Positions 1 through 8,021 of a stretch of 51,869 nucleotides of DNA are shown here, piece after piece. Both the position numbers and the translations under genes were made by a program. Under the pieces are notes generated by a model. The model saw only the letters and a program-made list of their open reading frames with translations. It did not search any database and was not told the origin of the DNA. Every line of letters begins with the position of its first letter. Position 1 is the stretch's first letter. The DNA is taken from the NCBI GenBank assembly GCA_013362785.1, contig JABFVM010000027.1, positions 1-51,869 on the forward strand. The letters run 5' to 3'. This DNA is from Streptomyces sp. (GTDB lineage Bacteria; Actinomycetota; Actinomycetes; Streptomycetales; Streptomycetaceae).

Positions 1-655
1 GGGCGTGTGCTGGACGCTGTGGGTGGAGCTGAAGTTCTACGTACTGTTCGCCCTGTTCGTGATCTGGAAGGGCGTCACCTACAAGCGTGTGGTGACCTTC
101 TGCATCCTGTGGACCCTGGCCGGCGCGTTCGCCCGGGTCGCCGACAACCCGCTCACCGACGAGCTGGTAATGCGCGACCACGCCCCGTTCTTCATCGGCG
201 GTCTCGCGCTGTACCTGATCCACCGCTTCGGCAGCGACCTGCTGCTGTGGGGAATCGTCGGCATGTCCTTCCTGCTGGGCCAGCGCTACTCGGTGACGGC
301 GCTGTGGCACCCGGGCGCGCAGGGCGACTTCCATCGCAACCCGCTCGTCATCCAGGCCATCGTCTTCTGCGCCTTCGCCGCCGTGGCGGTGGTGGCGCTG
401 GGCTGGACGAGCTGGGCCAACTGGAGCTGGCTGACGGTGGCCGGGGCGCTGACGTACCCCTTCTATCTGATCCATGAGCACCTGGGCTGGTTCTTCATCC
501 GGGTGCTGCACCGGGGCCTGGGCCTGGGCTCCTATCCGACGCTGGCGCTGTCCGTGGGCAGTCTGCTGCTGTTGGCCTGGCTGATGCACCGGTTCGTGGA
601 GCGGCCGTTCGGGCCGAAGCTGAAACGAGGACTTCCAGCGGTTCGGCTGCGTTAG
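1..655 (+). CDS. Acyltransferase family 3 membrane protein, 3'-fragment
   Basis: The reading frame is already open at the window edge, so this is the C-terminal ~217 residues of a longer protein. Near the left edge it carries the CWTLWVELKFY segment, which matches the conserved W-x-L-x-x-E-x-x-F-Y stretch of acyltransferase_3 (OafA-like) proteins. Several hydrophobic helices follow, ending in the typical FVERPFGPKLKR tail. The family transfers acyl groups, often O-acetyl, to surface glycans at the membrane. The next genes make or extend glycans, so a role in decorating the same polymer is a reasonable inference. The true start lies outside the window. Confidence 0.8.
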   Translation, partial: GVCWTLWVELKFYVLFALFVIWKGVTYKRVVTFCILWTLAGAFARVADNPLTDELVMRDHAPFFIGGLALYLIHRFGSDLLLWGIVGMSFLLGQRYSVTALWHPGAQGDFHRNPLVIQAIVFCAFAAVAVVALGWTSWANWSWLTVAGALTYPFYLIHEHLGWFFIRVLHRGLGLGSYPTLALSVGSLLLLAWLMHRFVERPFGPKLKRGLPAVRLR

Positions 656-662
656 GTCGTTG

Positions 663-710
663 GTCGGGTGCGGGGCTGTGGGGGCTGGTCGCCCAGTTCC
701 CCGCGCCCCT
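663..710 (-). repeat. Dispersed Streptomyces-type intergenic repeat, copy 1
   Basis: On the minus strand this 48-nt stretch begins AGGGGCGCGGGGAAC and continues with GCGACCAGCC. It matches copy 2 at 25788-25835 at roughly 40 of 48 positions. A short hairpin (gggggctgcgccccc) lies next to it at about 719-733. From memory this element is widespread between genes in Streptomyces genomes. It sits between the convergent acyltransferase and polysialyltransferase genes and may also act as a terminator. Confidence 0.75.
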
Positions 711-748
711 GGGGGGTGGGGGCTGCGCCCCCTACCCCCCATCTGCTG

Positions 749-2089
749 TTAGCGCGCCGTCTGGCGTAGGCGCCTTACTGCCTTGCGTACCGCCGGGTGC
801 CTGCGCAGCGCCTCCGCGCGGACCGGGCTGCCGCCGGGCAGGCGCAGGCTGGTGAGGCGGCGGCGCTTGAAGTAGCGCTGGTACTGGGCCAGGTTGGCGC
901 CGAGCCAGGCGGTGACCTCGTCGCGCAGGGCGTGGTGTTTGCGGGACTGCATGCAGAAGCCGACGCTGCGCACCAGCGGGGCCAGGTCCTCGGCCATCCC
1001 GGCGAGTTCGAGCGGGGAGCCCAGCTCGGCGTTCTCGGCGTCGGGCAGGGCCGCGTCGATGATGGTCAGCGGGATGCGGTTGCTGTTCTCGTACGGCGTG
1101 ATGCGTTCGAGGAGCAGCTCGGTGCCGACGCGGGCGACGGGGATGCCGTAGAAGGCGGCGGCGGTCATGAGTGCCGTGGAGAAGCAGCCGACGACCAGCT
1201 TCGGCTTCAGGTAGGCGAAGACGGTCTCGGCGAGGACGGGCTCGTTGAGCACCGTGAGCCGGACGTCGAGCTCCTTCGCCACCGCCTCCAGGGACTCGTT
1301 GAAGACGGCCGGCGCGCTCGGGTGCGGCTTGAACAGGACGTCACGGTGACCGGCCCGGGCGGCGGCGCGCAGGAAGCGGATGTGGAGCTGCTCCTCCTCG
1401 TCCTGGCTGATCAGGTCGATCGCCGAGAGGTACTGGCCGAGGAGGACGGCGGTGGGCGGGTTGTCGGCCGGGAGGCGCTCGGCGAGGAGGCCGGCGCCGG
1501 ACTCGCCGATCTGGGCGAGTACGTCGACGATCGCGTCGTTCGGGACGGCCTCGGGCGGCACGCCGTACTCGGCGAGGAGCATGGGCTCCAGGCCCGGCAC
1601 CAGATCCAGGTGGAGGACGCGCTTGATGCGGCTGCTCATGCCGTGCGGGATGCGGTTGCGGGTGGGGCCGTAGCTCATCAGGCCGTCCGCGTACACATGG
1701 ATCGGGCTGTCCGCGAAGATGTCGGCGACCGCGCGGGAGGGGTTGGCCTGGATGGATTCACAGGCGATCTCTACGGGCTCGTCGCCCAGGTTCCAGGCGA
1801 GGCGTACGGCCTTCTCCCACAGCAGGGTGTCCTGGCCGCGCGGCGACCAGCCGGCCGGGTGGTGCGGGGAGATGAACTCGTTCCAGGAGCGCACCTCGTC
1901 GAACTCGGGGCGCAGCTTCTCGAAGCCGGCCATCCGGTCCAGCGGGGTGCCGACCTCGGGGATGGCGGCGGTGTTGCTGACGACGAGGATGCGGCGGACG
2001 CCCTCGCGGGGGCCGAACTGGCCGGCCCGTATGGCGGCGGTGACGGTCGCGGCCGCGTACTGCGTGGCCGAGAAGAAGATCTGGATCAT
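749..2089 (-). CDS. Polysialyltransferase-family glycosyltransferase
   Basis: This 446-residue cytoplasmic protein resembles the alpha-2,8-polysialyltransferase family (PF07388), which elongates nonulosonic-acid polymers. Expected family landmarks are visible: a D-G pair in VYADGLMSYG (about residues 135-136), the His-Pro motif in LFKPHPSAP (256-257) and a Ser-Thr pair in GCFSTALM (304-305). There is no signal peptide. Its start overlaps the stop of the upstream glycosyltransferase by 4 nt (ATGA), so the two are probably translationally coupled. With the adjacent acyltransferase, the context suggests synthesis of an acidic surface polymer such as the teichulosonic acid reported in Streptomyces. 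The exact sugar donor cannot be read from the sequence. Confidence 0.8.
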   Translation of the reverse strand: MIQIFFSATQYAAATVTAAIRAGQFGPREGVRRILVVSNTAAIPEVGTPLDRMAGFEKLRPEFDEVRSWNEFISPHHPAGWSPRGQDTLLWEKAVRLAWNLGDEPVEIACESIQANPSRAVADIFADSPIHVYADGLMSYGPTRNRIPHGMSSRIKRVLHLDLVPGLEPMLLAEYGVPPEAVPNDAIVDVLAQIGESGAGLLAERLPADNPPTAVLLGQYLSAIDLISQDEEEQLHIRFLRAAARAGHRDVLFKPHPSAPAVFNESLEAVAKELDVRLTVLNEPVLAETVFAYLKPKLVVGCFSTALMTAAAFYGIPVARVGTELLLERITPYENSNRIPLTIIDAALPDAENAELGSPLELAGMAEDLAPLVRSVGFCMQSRKHHALRDEVTAWLGANLAQYQRYFKRRRLTSLRLPGGSPVRAEALRRHPAVRKAVRRLRQTAR

Positions 2090-3072
2090 GCCGCCACTCC
2101 CTTCATGCCGCCCCGTATCCGGCGCAGCATGTACACGCGTTCCTCGCCCATCCCGACGAGAGCCTCTTCCAGTTCCTCCTCGGACATCCTGCCCAGCGCC
2201 TCGGCGGCCATCTGCTTGAGTTTGGCCGCGATGCTGCGTTCGAACCGGCCGCGGCTGAGCAGCTGGTGGGCGATGACGACGCAGTAGTTGCGCAGCGCCT
2301 TCTTACGCAGCCGGCCCACCTCGGGGTCGTCGGCGAGTTCGGCGAGCACGAGGTCGAAGGAGCGGAAGAAGTCCAGCTGGCGGACGTCGCCGATCTGGGT
2401 CAGCGAGCTGGCCACGCCCCGGCGGTAGAAGACGCCGCGCAGGCTGGCGACGGCGTAGGAGTCGGCCCTGCGGTGCAGGTCCCAGATCCAGGGGCGGTCC
2501 TCGGCGGTCTTCAGCCCGTCGTGGAAGCGCAGCATGCCCTTGTCGAGGAGGCGGCGGTGGTAGACGCCGGCCCAGGCGTACGGGTAGTCGACCATGGTGG
2601 TGTCGTCGACCGGCAGGATCGAGGTGCGCGGGTCCAGCGGGGTGTGCCGACGGCCCTCGGGGGCGCGGTGCACGGTCCGTTCGATGCCGGTCACCTGGAC
2701 GTGGTCGGTGCGTACGAAGTCGACGTCGAAGCGTTCGACGGCGTCGACCAGATCGGCGAGATAGCCGGGGGCAAGCCAGTCGTCGCCGTCGAGGAAGGTG
2801 AGGTAGCGGCCTTCCGAGGCGTCGATCCCGGTGTTGCGCGCGGTGGCCAGTCCGCCGTTCTGCTCGTGCCGTATCACCCGGCTGTTCCTGAGTCTCTTCG
2901 TCAGCGTCAGCAGCGCTTCGTACGTCTTGTCCTTGGTGGACCGGTCCTCGACGAAGATGAACTCGAAGTCGTCCCGTTCGTTGTTGACCAGGCTGGTCAC
3001 GGTCTCGGGGACATAGGACTCGATGTTGTAGCACGGGACGATCACGGACAGTGTCGGGGGGCGGTTGGTCAC
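2086..3072 (-). CDS. Glycosyltransferase family 2
   Basis: This is a 328-residue GT-A fold enzyme. The N-terminus has the nucleotide-sugar-binding start (LSVIVPCYN), then FIFVEDRSTKD, and the metal-binding acidic cluster in YLTFLDGDDW. I place the start at the GTG at 3072, just before TNRPPTLSVIVPCYN, because GGAGAG lies upstream and the open frame beyond it codes for unlikely arginine-rich sequence. It probably adds a sugar to a wall or capsule polymer together with the downstream polysialyltransferase-like enzyme, with which it overlaps by 4 nt. The sugar donor and acceptor are unknown. Confidence 0.85.
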   Translation of the reverse strand: MTNRPPTLSVIVPCYNIESYVPETVTSLVNNERDDFEFIFVEDRSTKDKTYEALLTLTKRLRNSRVIRHEQNGGLATARNTGIDASEGRYLTFLDGDDWLAPGYLADLVDAVERFDVDFVRTDHVQVTGIERTVHRAPEGRRHTPLDPRTSILPVDDTTMVDYPYAWAGVYHRRLLDKGMLRFHDGLKTAEDRPWIWDLHRRADSYAVASLRGVFYRRGVASSLTQIGDVRQLDFFRSFDLVLAELADDPEVGRLRKKALRNYCVVIAHQLLSRGRFERSIAAKLKQMAAEALGRMSEEELEEALVGMGEERVYMLRRIRGGMKGVAA

Positions 3073-3276
3073 GCGTACACCTGGGCTCTCTCCGGACGGG
3101 ATCCCTGCGACCGTAGGAGATGTTCGACGCCGGATCTCAACTCCCTGCCAACTTCCAGGTGAACGAAAAGTAACCGGACGGCGCCCCCTTTCCCGCGTCC
3201 ATGTGACCGCCACCAACAGCGCTTACCATCCCCGCTCGGGTGTTCGATACGACTCGACAGAACCCGGGGGGAATGT

Positions 3277-4164
3277 ATGTGTACGACCGTTTTCCACAGA
3301 GACCATCGCGACCATCCGATGCGGGTCCTCGACCTCGGCCCGGTGCACATCGTCGAGCTGACCTGCCCGCCGTCCCTCGTGCCGCGGACCGCGGCGATGA
3401 TCCGGCAGCCGGACCCGGGACTGTGCTCGGTCGTCTTCCCGCGCCGGGGCGCGCTGGTGGTGACCCAGGCCGGACGCGAGGCCCTCTTGGGCGAGCGGGA
3501 TCTCGCGCTCTACGACAGCTCGCGGCCGTTCACCGTGCGGACGGCCGGCCCGGGGACGGTCACACTGGTACGCGCACACGTACCCCGCGCCCTGCTGCCC
3601 CCGTCCGCCCGGCACACCGACCGGCTGCTCGGAACCCGGCTACCGGGCCACGAGGGCATGGGTGCGCTGCTCACGCAGTTCCTCGGAGATCTGGCCGCCG
3701 ACCGCACCCCCCGTACGGCCGCCGACGTCGACCGGCTGAGCACGGTGACCCTGGACCTGCTCGCCGCGACGCTCGCCCACCATCTGGACACCGGCCCGCG
3801 GCTGCCGGAGGAGTCCCGTCGAAGAACCCTGCTGCTGAGCATCGAGGCGTTCATCCGGGACCGGCTGTCCGACCCGGACCTCTCGCCCCGGGACATCGCG
3901 GCCGCCCACCACATCTCCGTCAGCTATCTGCACCGTCTCTTCCGGAGCCGGGACACCACCGTCACCGAGCTGATCCGCCGACGGCGCCTGGAGCGGGCCC
4001 GGTGCGCGCTCGCCGACCCGCGGCTGCGGGACACGCCGGTGAACCGCATCGCGGCCGACTGCGGATTCCGCGAGCACCCGGCCTTCACCCGGGCCTTCAA
4101 CACCGCGTACGGCATGCCGCCACGGGACTGGCGCCGGCAGGCCCTCCGGGCGCCCCGCGGCTGA
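3277..4164 (+). CDS. AraC-family transcriptional regulator (first of a tandem pair)
   Basis: The protein has 295 residues. About the first 170 form an AraC_binding_2-like sensor domain. The C-terminal ~100 form the double helix-turn-helix domain (DIAAAHHISVSYLHRLFRSR ... NRIAADCGFREHPAFTRAFNTAYGMPP). The ATG is preceded by GGGGGGA, six bases upstream. It is followed after 13 bp by a second regulator of the same architecture, so the two are probably cotranscribed and arose by duplication. The divergent neighbour is the glycosyltransferase gene. No effector can be inferred. Confidence 0.9.
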   Translation: MCTTVFHRDHRDHPMRVLDLGPVHIVELTCPPSLVPRTAAMIRQPDPGLCSVVFPRRGALVVTQAGREALLGERDLALYDSSRPFTVRTAGPGTVTLVRAHVPRALLPPSARHTDRLLGTRLPGHEGMGALLTQFLGDLAADRTPRTAADVDRLSTVTLDLLAATLAHHLDTGPRLPEESRRRTLLLSIEAFIRDRLSDPDLSPRDIAAAHHISVSYLHRLFRSRDTTVTELIRRRRLERARCALADPRLRDTPVNRIAADCGFREHPAFTRAFNTAYGMPPRDWRRQALRAPRG

Positions 4165-4177
4165 GGGCCGGGACACC

Positions 4178-5098
4178 ATGGGAGGACCCACCCGGGTGTA
4201 CGGCCATCACCGCGCCTCCATCCGGCAACACGTACGGCTCGTCGAACACGGTGCGGCATCGGTGTGGTCCGTGACCTGCCCGCCGCAGTTCCCACGGGCC
4301 CTGGCCCCGGTCCGCCGGACGGCCACCCGCCGCATCCACCTGCTCCTGCTGTCGCACGGCGAGGCGGCGATCCTCCACGACGGCCGCGAAACCGTCCTGG
4401 GCGCGGGCGACTTCTACTGCGACGACCGCGTACGACCGCTCCAGCTGCGCGGCGGCCCGATCAGAGCCGTCGGCATCGCGCTCCCCGAAGCGCTGCTTCC
4501 GCTGCCGCCGGATGAGACGGACCGGATGCTGGGGCGCCGTATCGCCGGCCGCGCGGGCTCGGGCGCCCTGCTGGCCCGTCTGCTCACCCAGCTGACGGAG
4601 GACACCGGCACCTTTCAGCCCGCGGACGGACCGCGCCTCGGGACGGTCCTGGGCAACATGGTGGCGGCACTGCTGTCCCACTCCCCCGACGGCGACACCG
4701 ACACCGACGCCGACACCGGCAGCAGCAACACCGGCACCGACGCCGGTCGGCCGCTGACCGTGCGCATCATGGCGTTCATCCAACGCCGCCTGTCCGACCC
4801 GGAGTTGACCCCGCGTGCCGTCGCCGCCGCGCACGGCATCTCCCTCAGCTATCTGCATCGCCTCTTCGAGGCCGAGCGGGAGACCGTGGCCGCGTACATC
4901 CGTCGGCGGCGCCTGGAACGCGCCCGCTTCGACCTCGCCGACCCCGCCCAGGCGGCCACGCCGGTGCATGCCGTCGCCGCGCGCTGGGGCTTCGCCCGGG
5001 CCACCGACTTCGCCCGGGCCTTCCGGGCGGTGTACGGCATCGCTCCGACGGACTTCCGGCGGCAGGCCGGTGCCCCCGGTGGACGGATTGCCACATGA
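4178..5098 (+). CDS. AraC-family transcriptional regulator (second of a tandem pair)
   Basis: This 306-residue paralogue of the preceding gene shares the sensor layout and the helix-turn-helix block (VAAAHGISLSYLHRLFEAER ... AARWGFARATDFARAFRAVYG). The linker between the two halves contains a low-complexity D-T repeat (GDTDTDADTGSSNTGTDAG, about residues 169-188) that the first copy lacks, so the two may be spaced differently on DNA. The close packing argues for one operon. The small secreted lectin gene downstream is a candidate target, by proximity only. Confidence 0.88.
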   Translation: MGGPTRVYGHHRASIRQHVRLVEHGAASVWSVTCPPQFPRALAPVRRTATRRIHLLLLSHGEAAILHDGRETVLGAGDFYCDDRVRPLQLRGGPIRAVGIALPEALLPLPPDETDRMLGRRIAGRAGSGALLARLLTQLTEDTGTFQPADGPRLGTVLGNMVAALLSHSPDGDTDTDADTGSSNTGTDAGRPLTVRIMAFIQRRLSDPELTPRAVAAAHGISLSYLHRLFEAERETVAAYIRRRRLERARFDLADPAQAATPVHAVAARWGFARATDFARAFRAVYGIAPTDFRRQAGAPGGRIAT

Positions 5099-5150
5099 GT
5101 GTGCTCTGAGCGTCAAGGCTCCAACAGCCGCAGGCGGCAATGCTGTTGAC

Positions 5151-5190
5151 CGGTTCACTTCTCGCTCGATCGGTTCACTTCCCGCTCTTC
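5151..5190 (+). repeat. Two tandem 20-bp repeats upstream of the lectin gene
   Basis: Two head-to-tail 20-bp units, both beginning CGGTTCACTT and sharing the CGCTC core, lie at 5151-5170 and 5171-5190. They end just before the ribosome-binding site (GGAGAGAGG) of the secreted lectin gene. Direct repeats one or two helical turns apart are typical of AraC-type binding sites, and two AraC genes lie immediately upstream. That link is inference. Confidence 0.55.
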
Positions 5191-5205
5191 GGAGAGAGGC
5201 TCGTG

Positions 5206-5703
5206 ATGAAGAAGCTGCGACTCGCCACCGTCACCGCGCTGAGCACGCTGGCCGTGGGCGCCGGGATGATCTTCCCGTCGTCCGCGCAGGCGGCGACGTA
5301 CTGGACGTTCGAGAACGGCGCGTGGAACACCTGCCTGACCGCCGGCGACAGCGGGGTGGCGTACCACACGACCTGTCAGGGCTCGAACCGGCAGCAGTGG
5401 GACTGGGTCGGCTCCGGTCACGGCCAATACCTCCAGCTCAAGAACCGGGAAACCGGCAAATGCCTGACGACCGACTTCAAGAACTCCGTCAACGCCGTGT
5501 GGACCAGCACCTGTGGCGCCGCCCCTGACCAGTGGTGGTACTACCGGGGCTCCGACCGGGCCCTCTACAACGAGGGCGAGGGCAACGGGTCGACCGGCTT
5601 CCTGCGGACGAGCCCCACCGAGAGGGACGCCGTCTACACCAGCTCGCTCGCCGGATCGCCGGTCGCCGGGAGCTACTTCACCTGGATCGGCAGCCACACG
5701 TGA
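5206..5703 (+). CDS. Small secreted ricin-type beta-trefoil lectin-like protein
   Basis: The 165-residue product has a Sec signal peptide (MKKLRLATVTALSTLAVGAG..., likely cut after AQA near residue 28). The mature part looks like a single ricin-B/beta-trefoil unit, with Q-x-W-type repeats (NRQQWDW, APDQWWYY), paired cysteines, and the phrase TGKCLTTDF typical of carbohydrate-binding modules. I chose ATG 5206 because GGAGAGAGG sits six bases upstream; GTG 5203 is the alternative. No catalytic domain is attached, so it is probably an exported sugar- or protein-binding module. Confidence 0.75.
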   Translation: MKKLRLATVTALSTLAVGAGMIFPSSAQAATYWTFENGAWNTCLTAGDSGVAYHTTCQGSNRQQWDWVGSGHGQYLQLKNRETGKCLTTDFKNSVNAVWTSTCGAAPDQWWYYRGSDRALYNEGEGNGSTGFLRTSPTERDAVYTSSLAGSPVAGSYFTWIGSHT

Positions 5704-5724
5704 CCGCGCCCCTCAGCTGACCCC

Positions 5725-6375
5725 TTACCTGACCCCGTACCGCGCCCCGATCCCGGCGATCACCACCGCCAGCCCCTCCTCGAAGTGCCGGTCGTAGTCA
5801 GCGAAGATCTCCGCGCCCGCCTGAGCCGACAAGGGATAGTCGGCCATCAGGCGGGCGCGTTCGTCCATGTCGTAGCCCTCGCGGCGCTCCCCCGCCATGG
5901 GCTCGACGCCCTGTTCCTCGGTGACGAAGCCGAGGGTGTAGAAGTACGTCGTCGAGGTCGCGCGGACCGCGTCGCCGAGGGCGAAACCGGCGGCCGTGAA
6001 CAGGCGCAGGTTGGCCTCCATCTGCTCGGCGTGCTCGATGCCGGTGAAGCGTGAGCCGCTGAAGACCTTCGCGCCGTCGCGGTAGCCGAGCAGCGCCGCG
6101 CGCAGTCCGCGGTTGGACCTGAGCAGCCGCTCCTGCCAGGTGTCCGCGGGATCGAGGGCCGTCCCGGCGACCATCCGGCGGTACATCTCGGTCGCCATCT
6201 CGTCGAGCAGCGCCTGCTTGTCCTTGAAGTGCCAGTACAGGGCCGGCGCCTTGACGTCCAGTTCCCTGGCGATGGCGCGCAGGGTCAGGCCGTCCAGGCC
6301 GACCTCGTTCAGGAGCTTGAGGGCGGTGTCGGCGACGCGGCCGCGGTCGAGGGGCGCTCGGCGTTCGGTGGTCAC
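5725..6375 (-). CDS. TetR-family repressor, divergent from a FAD monooxygenase
   Basis: This 216-residue regulator has an N-terminal helix-turn-helix (LTLRAIARELDVKAPALYWHFKDKQ) and a C-terminal domain resembling TetR_C_1 of tetracycline-type repressors. The start is GTG 6375. A -10-like TAAACT (6388-6383 on this strand) lies only 7 nt upstream, so the transcript may be leaderless. One of two palindromic operators overlaps this -10, which predicts autoregulation. It most likely represses itself and the divergent monooxygenase and is released by a small aromatic or polyketide-like ligand; the ligand is inferred. Confidence 0.88.
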   Translation of the reverse strand: MTTERRAPLDRGRVADTALKLLNEVGLDGLTLRAIARELDVKAPALYWHFKDKQALLDEMATEMYRRMVAGTALDPADTWQERLLRSNRGLRAALLGYRDGAKVFSGSRFTGIEHAEQMEANLRLFTAAGFALGDAVRATSTTYFYTLGFVTEEQGVEPMAGERREGYDMDERARLMADYPLSAQAGAEIFADYDRHFEEGLAVVIAGIGARYGVR

Positions 6376-6384
6376 GCTTGACAG

Positions 6385-6399
6385 TTTAACGGCGTTAAG
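6385..6399. promoter_or_regulatory. Palindromic operator 1 (TTTAAC-N3-GTTAAG)
   Basis: The arms TTAAC/GTTAA are separated by GGC. The site overlaps the putative -10 of the tetR gene and lies right after a consensus TTGACA (6378-6383) on the plus strand. Its sequence agrees with operator 2, 37 bp away centre to centre. Confidence 0.75.
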
Positions 6400-6421
6400 G
6401 GCACGCTCGTACCCGACAGCA

Positions 6422-6436
6422 CTTAACAGCGTTAAG
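6422..6436. promoter_or_regulatory. Palindromic operator 2 (CTTAAC-N3-GTTAAG)
   Basis: This is a perfect 6+6 bp inverted repeat with a 3-bp spacer, ending 12 bp before the monooxygenase ATG. It overlaps the purine-rich ribosome-binding region (AAGGGGGA). Binding here would block transcription or translation of the monooxygenase. Confidence 0.78.
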
Positions 6437-6448
6437 GGGGATTGCCCG

Positions 6449-6520
6449 ATGCGTACCGACATGCGTACCAACATGCGTACCGACATGCGTTCTGAGCCGG
6501 GTACCGACATGCGTACCGAC
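6449..6520 (+). repeat. 12-bp tandem repeat containing start codons
   Basis: Four near-identical units of ATGCGTACCRAC (6449, 6461, 6473, 6509) and one partial unit (6485) encode MRTD, MRTN, MRTD, MRSE and MRTD. Each unit brings its own in-frame ATG at the 5' end of the monooxygenase gene. Confidence 0.9.
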
Positions 6521-7954
6521 GTCGACGTCCTGATCGTCGGCGCGGGCCCGACCGGCCTCGCCCTCGGGATCGACCTGGCCCGGCGCGGGGTGGACGCGCT
6601 GGTCGTGGAGCGGGCCGACGGGCTGTTCCCGGGCTCGCGCGGCAAGGGCATCCAGCCGCGCACGATGGAGGTCTTCGACGACCTGGGCGTGCTCGACGCG
6701 ATCCGCGCGGCGGGCGGCGGCTATCCGGTGGGGATGATCTGGCAGGACGGCAAGCGGGTGGGCGAGCACCAGATGTTCGATCCGGCCGAGGCGACGGCGG
6801 ACTCGCCGTACGCCGCCGAGCCGTTGATGGTGCCGCAGTGGCGGACGCAGGAGATCCTGAGCGCGCGGCTGACCGAGCTGGGCGGGCAGGTCGCGTTCGG
6901 CCGGGAGGCCGTCGAGCTCACGCAGGACGAGGACGGGGTGACGGTCCGTTTCGCGGCCGGCGAGAGCGTCCGCGCGCGGTACGTCGTCGCGGCCGACGGC
7001 GGCCGTTCGGCGCTGCGGCGGGCTCTCGGCATCGGCATGACCGGGGAGACCGTCGACCCGAACCCGATCCTGGTGGCGGACGTCCGGATCACGGGCCTGG
7101 ACCGGGACAACTGGCACATCTTCCCGCCGCGCGGGGAGGACGGCGCCGAGGACGACGGCTTCCTCTCCGTGTGCCCGCTCGCGGGGACGGAGGACTTCCA
7201 GTTCGTGGCGCAGTTCCCGGAGGGGGCGGCGGTGGACCTCTCGCTGGAAGGCATCCGCAAGGTGGTCGCCGCGCGCTCCCACCTCGCCCCCGAGGATGTG
7301 ACGGAGGTCCGCTGGGCCTCGGACTTCCGGCCGCGGGCGGCCCTGGCGGACCGGTTCCGGGACGGGCGGGTGTTCCTCGCGGGGGACGCCGCGCACGTCC
7401 ACTCACCGGCCGGGGGCCAGGGTCTGAACACCAGCGTCCAGGACGCCTACAACCTGGGCTGGAAGCTGGGGGCGGTCCTGCGAGGCGGGGCCGGTGCGGC
7501 GCTGCTCGACACGTACGAGGCGGAACGGCGCCCCATCGCCGCCGACATGCTCGGACTGTCGACCGGCGTCCACCGTGGCGAGGTCCGCCGCGGTGAGGCG
7601 ACCCGCCAACTCGCCCTGGGCTACCGCGAGTCGACGCTCACGCAGGAGACGCGGGCGACCCCGGGTCCGCTGCGGGCGGGCGACCGCGCCCCCGACGGAA
7701 CCCTGGGCGGCGTACGTCTCTTCGACACGTTCCGGGGGCCGCACTGGACGCTGGTGGCGGTCGGGGTGGAACTGCCTGAACTGCCGGAGCTGCCGGAGCT
7801 GCCGGAGCTGTCCGAGTCGGTCAGCGTGGTCCGGGGAGAGGTACAGGAGTCGTACGGGACGGGCCTGTTCCTGGTGCGACCGGACGGCTATGTGGGGTGG
7901 GCGGGCGAGACTAGCGGCGGCTTGCGGGAGTACGTCGGGCGAGTGGGCCTCTAG
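6449..7954 (+). CDS. FAD-dependent aromatic monooxygenase
   Basis: The 501-residue enzyme is of the class A flavoprotein hydroxylase type. The GxGxxG FAD motif is VLIVGAGPTGLAL (about residues 27-39). The DG motif is VVAADGGRSALRRALG. The FAD-ribityl motif is RVFLAGDAAHVHSPAGGQGLN, and a degenerate thioredoxin-like C-terminal domain follows. It likely hydroxylates an aromatic or polyketide substrate with NAD(P)H and oxygen, serving detoxification or tailoring. The N-terminus is an odd repeat (MRTD/MRTN units) with several in-frame ATGs; Met21 is also a plausible start. A 9-bp repeat encodes LPE units near the C-terminus. The gene is under the divergent TetR. Confidence 0.9.
   Translation: MRTDMRTNMRTDMRSEPGTDMRTDVDVLIVGAGPTGLALGIDLARRGVDALVVERADGLFPGSRGKGIQPRTMEVFDDLGVLDAIRAAGGGYPVGMIWQDGKRVGEHQMFDPAEATADSPYAAEPLMVPQWRTQEILSARLTELGGQVAFGREAVELTQDEDGVTVRFAAGESVRARYVVAADGGRSALRRALGIGMTGETVDPNPILVADVRITGLDRDNWHIFPPRGEDGAEDDGFLSVCPLAGTEDFQFVAQFPEGAAVDLSLEGIRKVVAARSHLAPEDVTEVRWASDFRPRAALADRFRDGRVFLAGDAAHVHSPAGGQGLNTSVQDAYNLGWKLGAVLRGGAGAALLDTYEAERRPIAADMLGLSTGVHRGEVRRGEATRQLALGYRESTLTQETRATPGPLRAGDRAPDGTLGGVRLFDTFRGPHWTLVAVGVELPELPELPELPELSESVSVVRGEVQESYGTGLFLVRPDGYVGWAGETSGGLREYVGRVGL
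7770..7814 (+). repeat. 9-bp tandem repeat encoding L-P-E units
   Basis: About five units of the form ctgccggag encode LPELPELPELPELSE near the C-terminus of the monooxygenase. It probably forms a variable-length linker in the thioredoxin-like domain. Confidence 0.85.
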
Positions 7955-8021
7955 TCATGCACGGGCGCTGGCCCTTGGTCACACCCTGGGCACTCGCCCC
8001 TGGTCACGCCCTGTTCCCTGG

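Noticed and set aside
797..2287. Long plus-strand open frame opposite the polysialyltransferase
   Set aside because: It is an antisense shadow caused by GC-rich third codon positions; the sequence is Val/Gly/Arg/Asp-rich without any fold signature, while the minus strand has a clear enzyme.
7955..8021. Three GGTCAC repeats between the monooxygenase and leuE
   Set aside because: They are short, irregularly spaced and lie in a 67-bp convergent gap, consistent with chance or local duplication.
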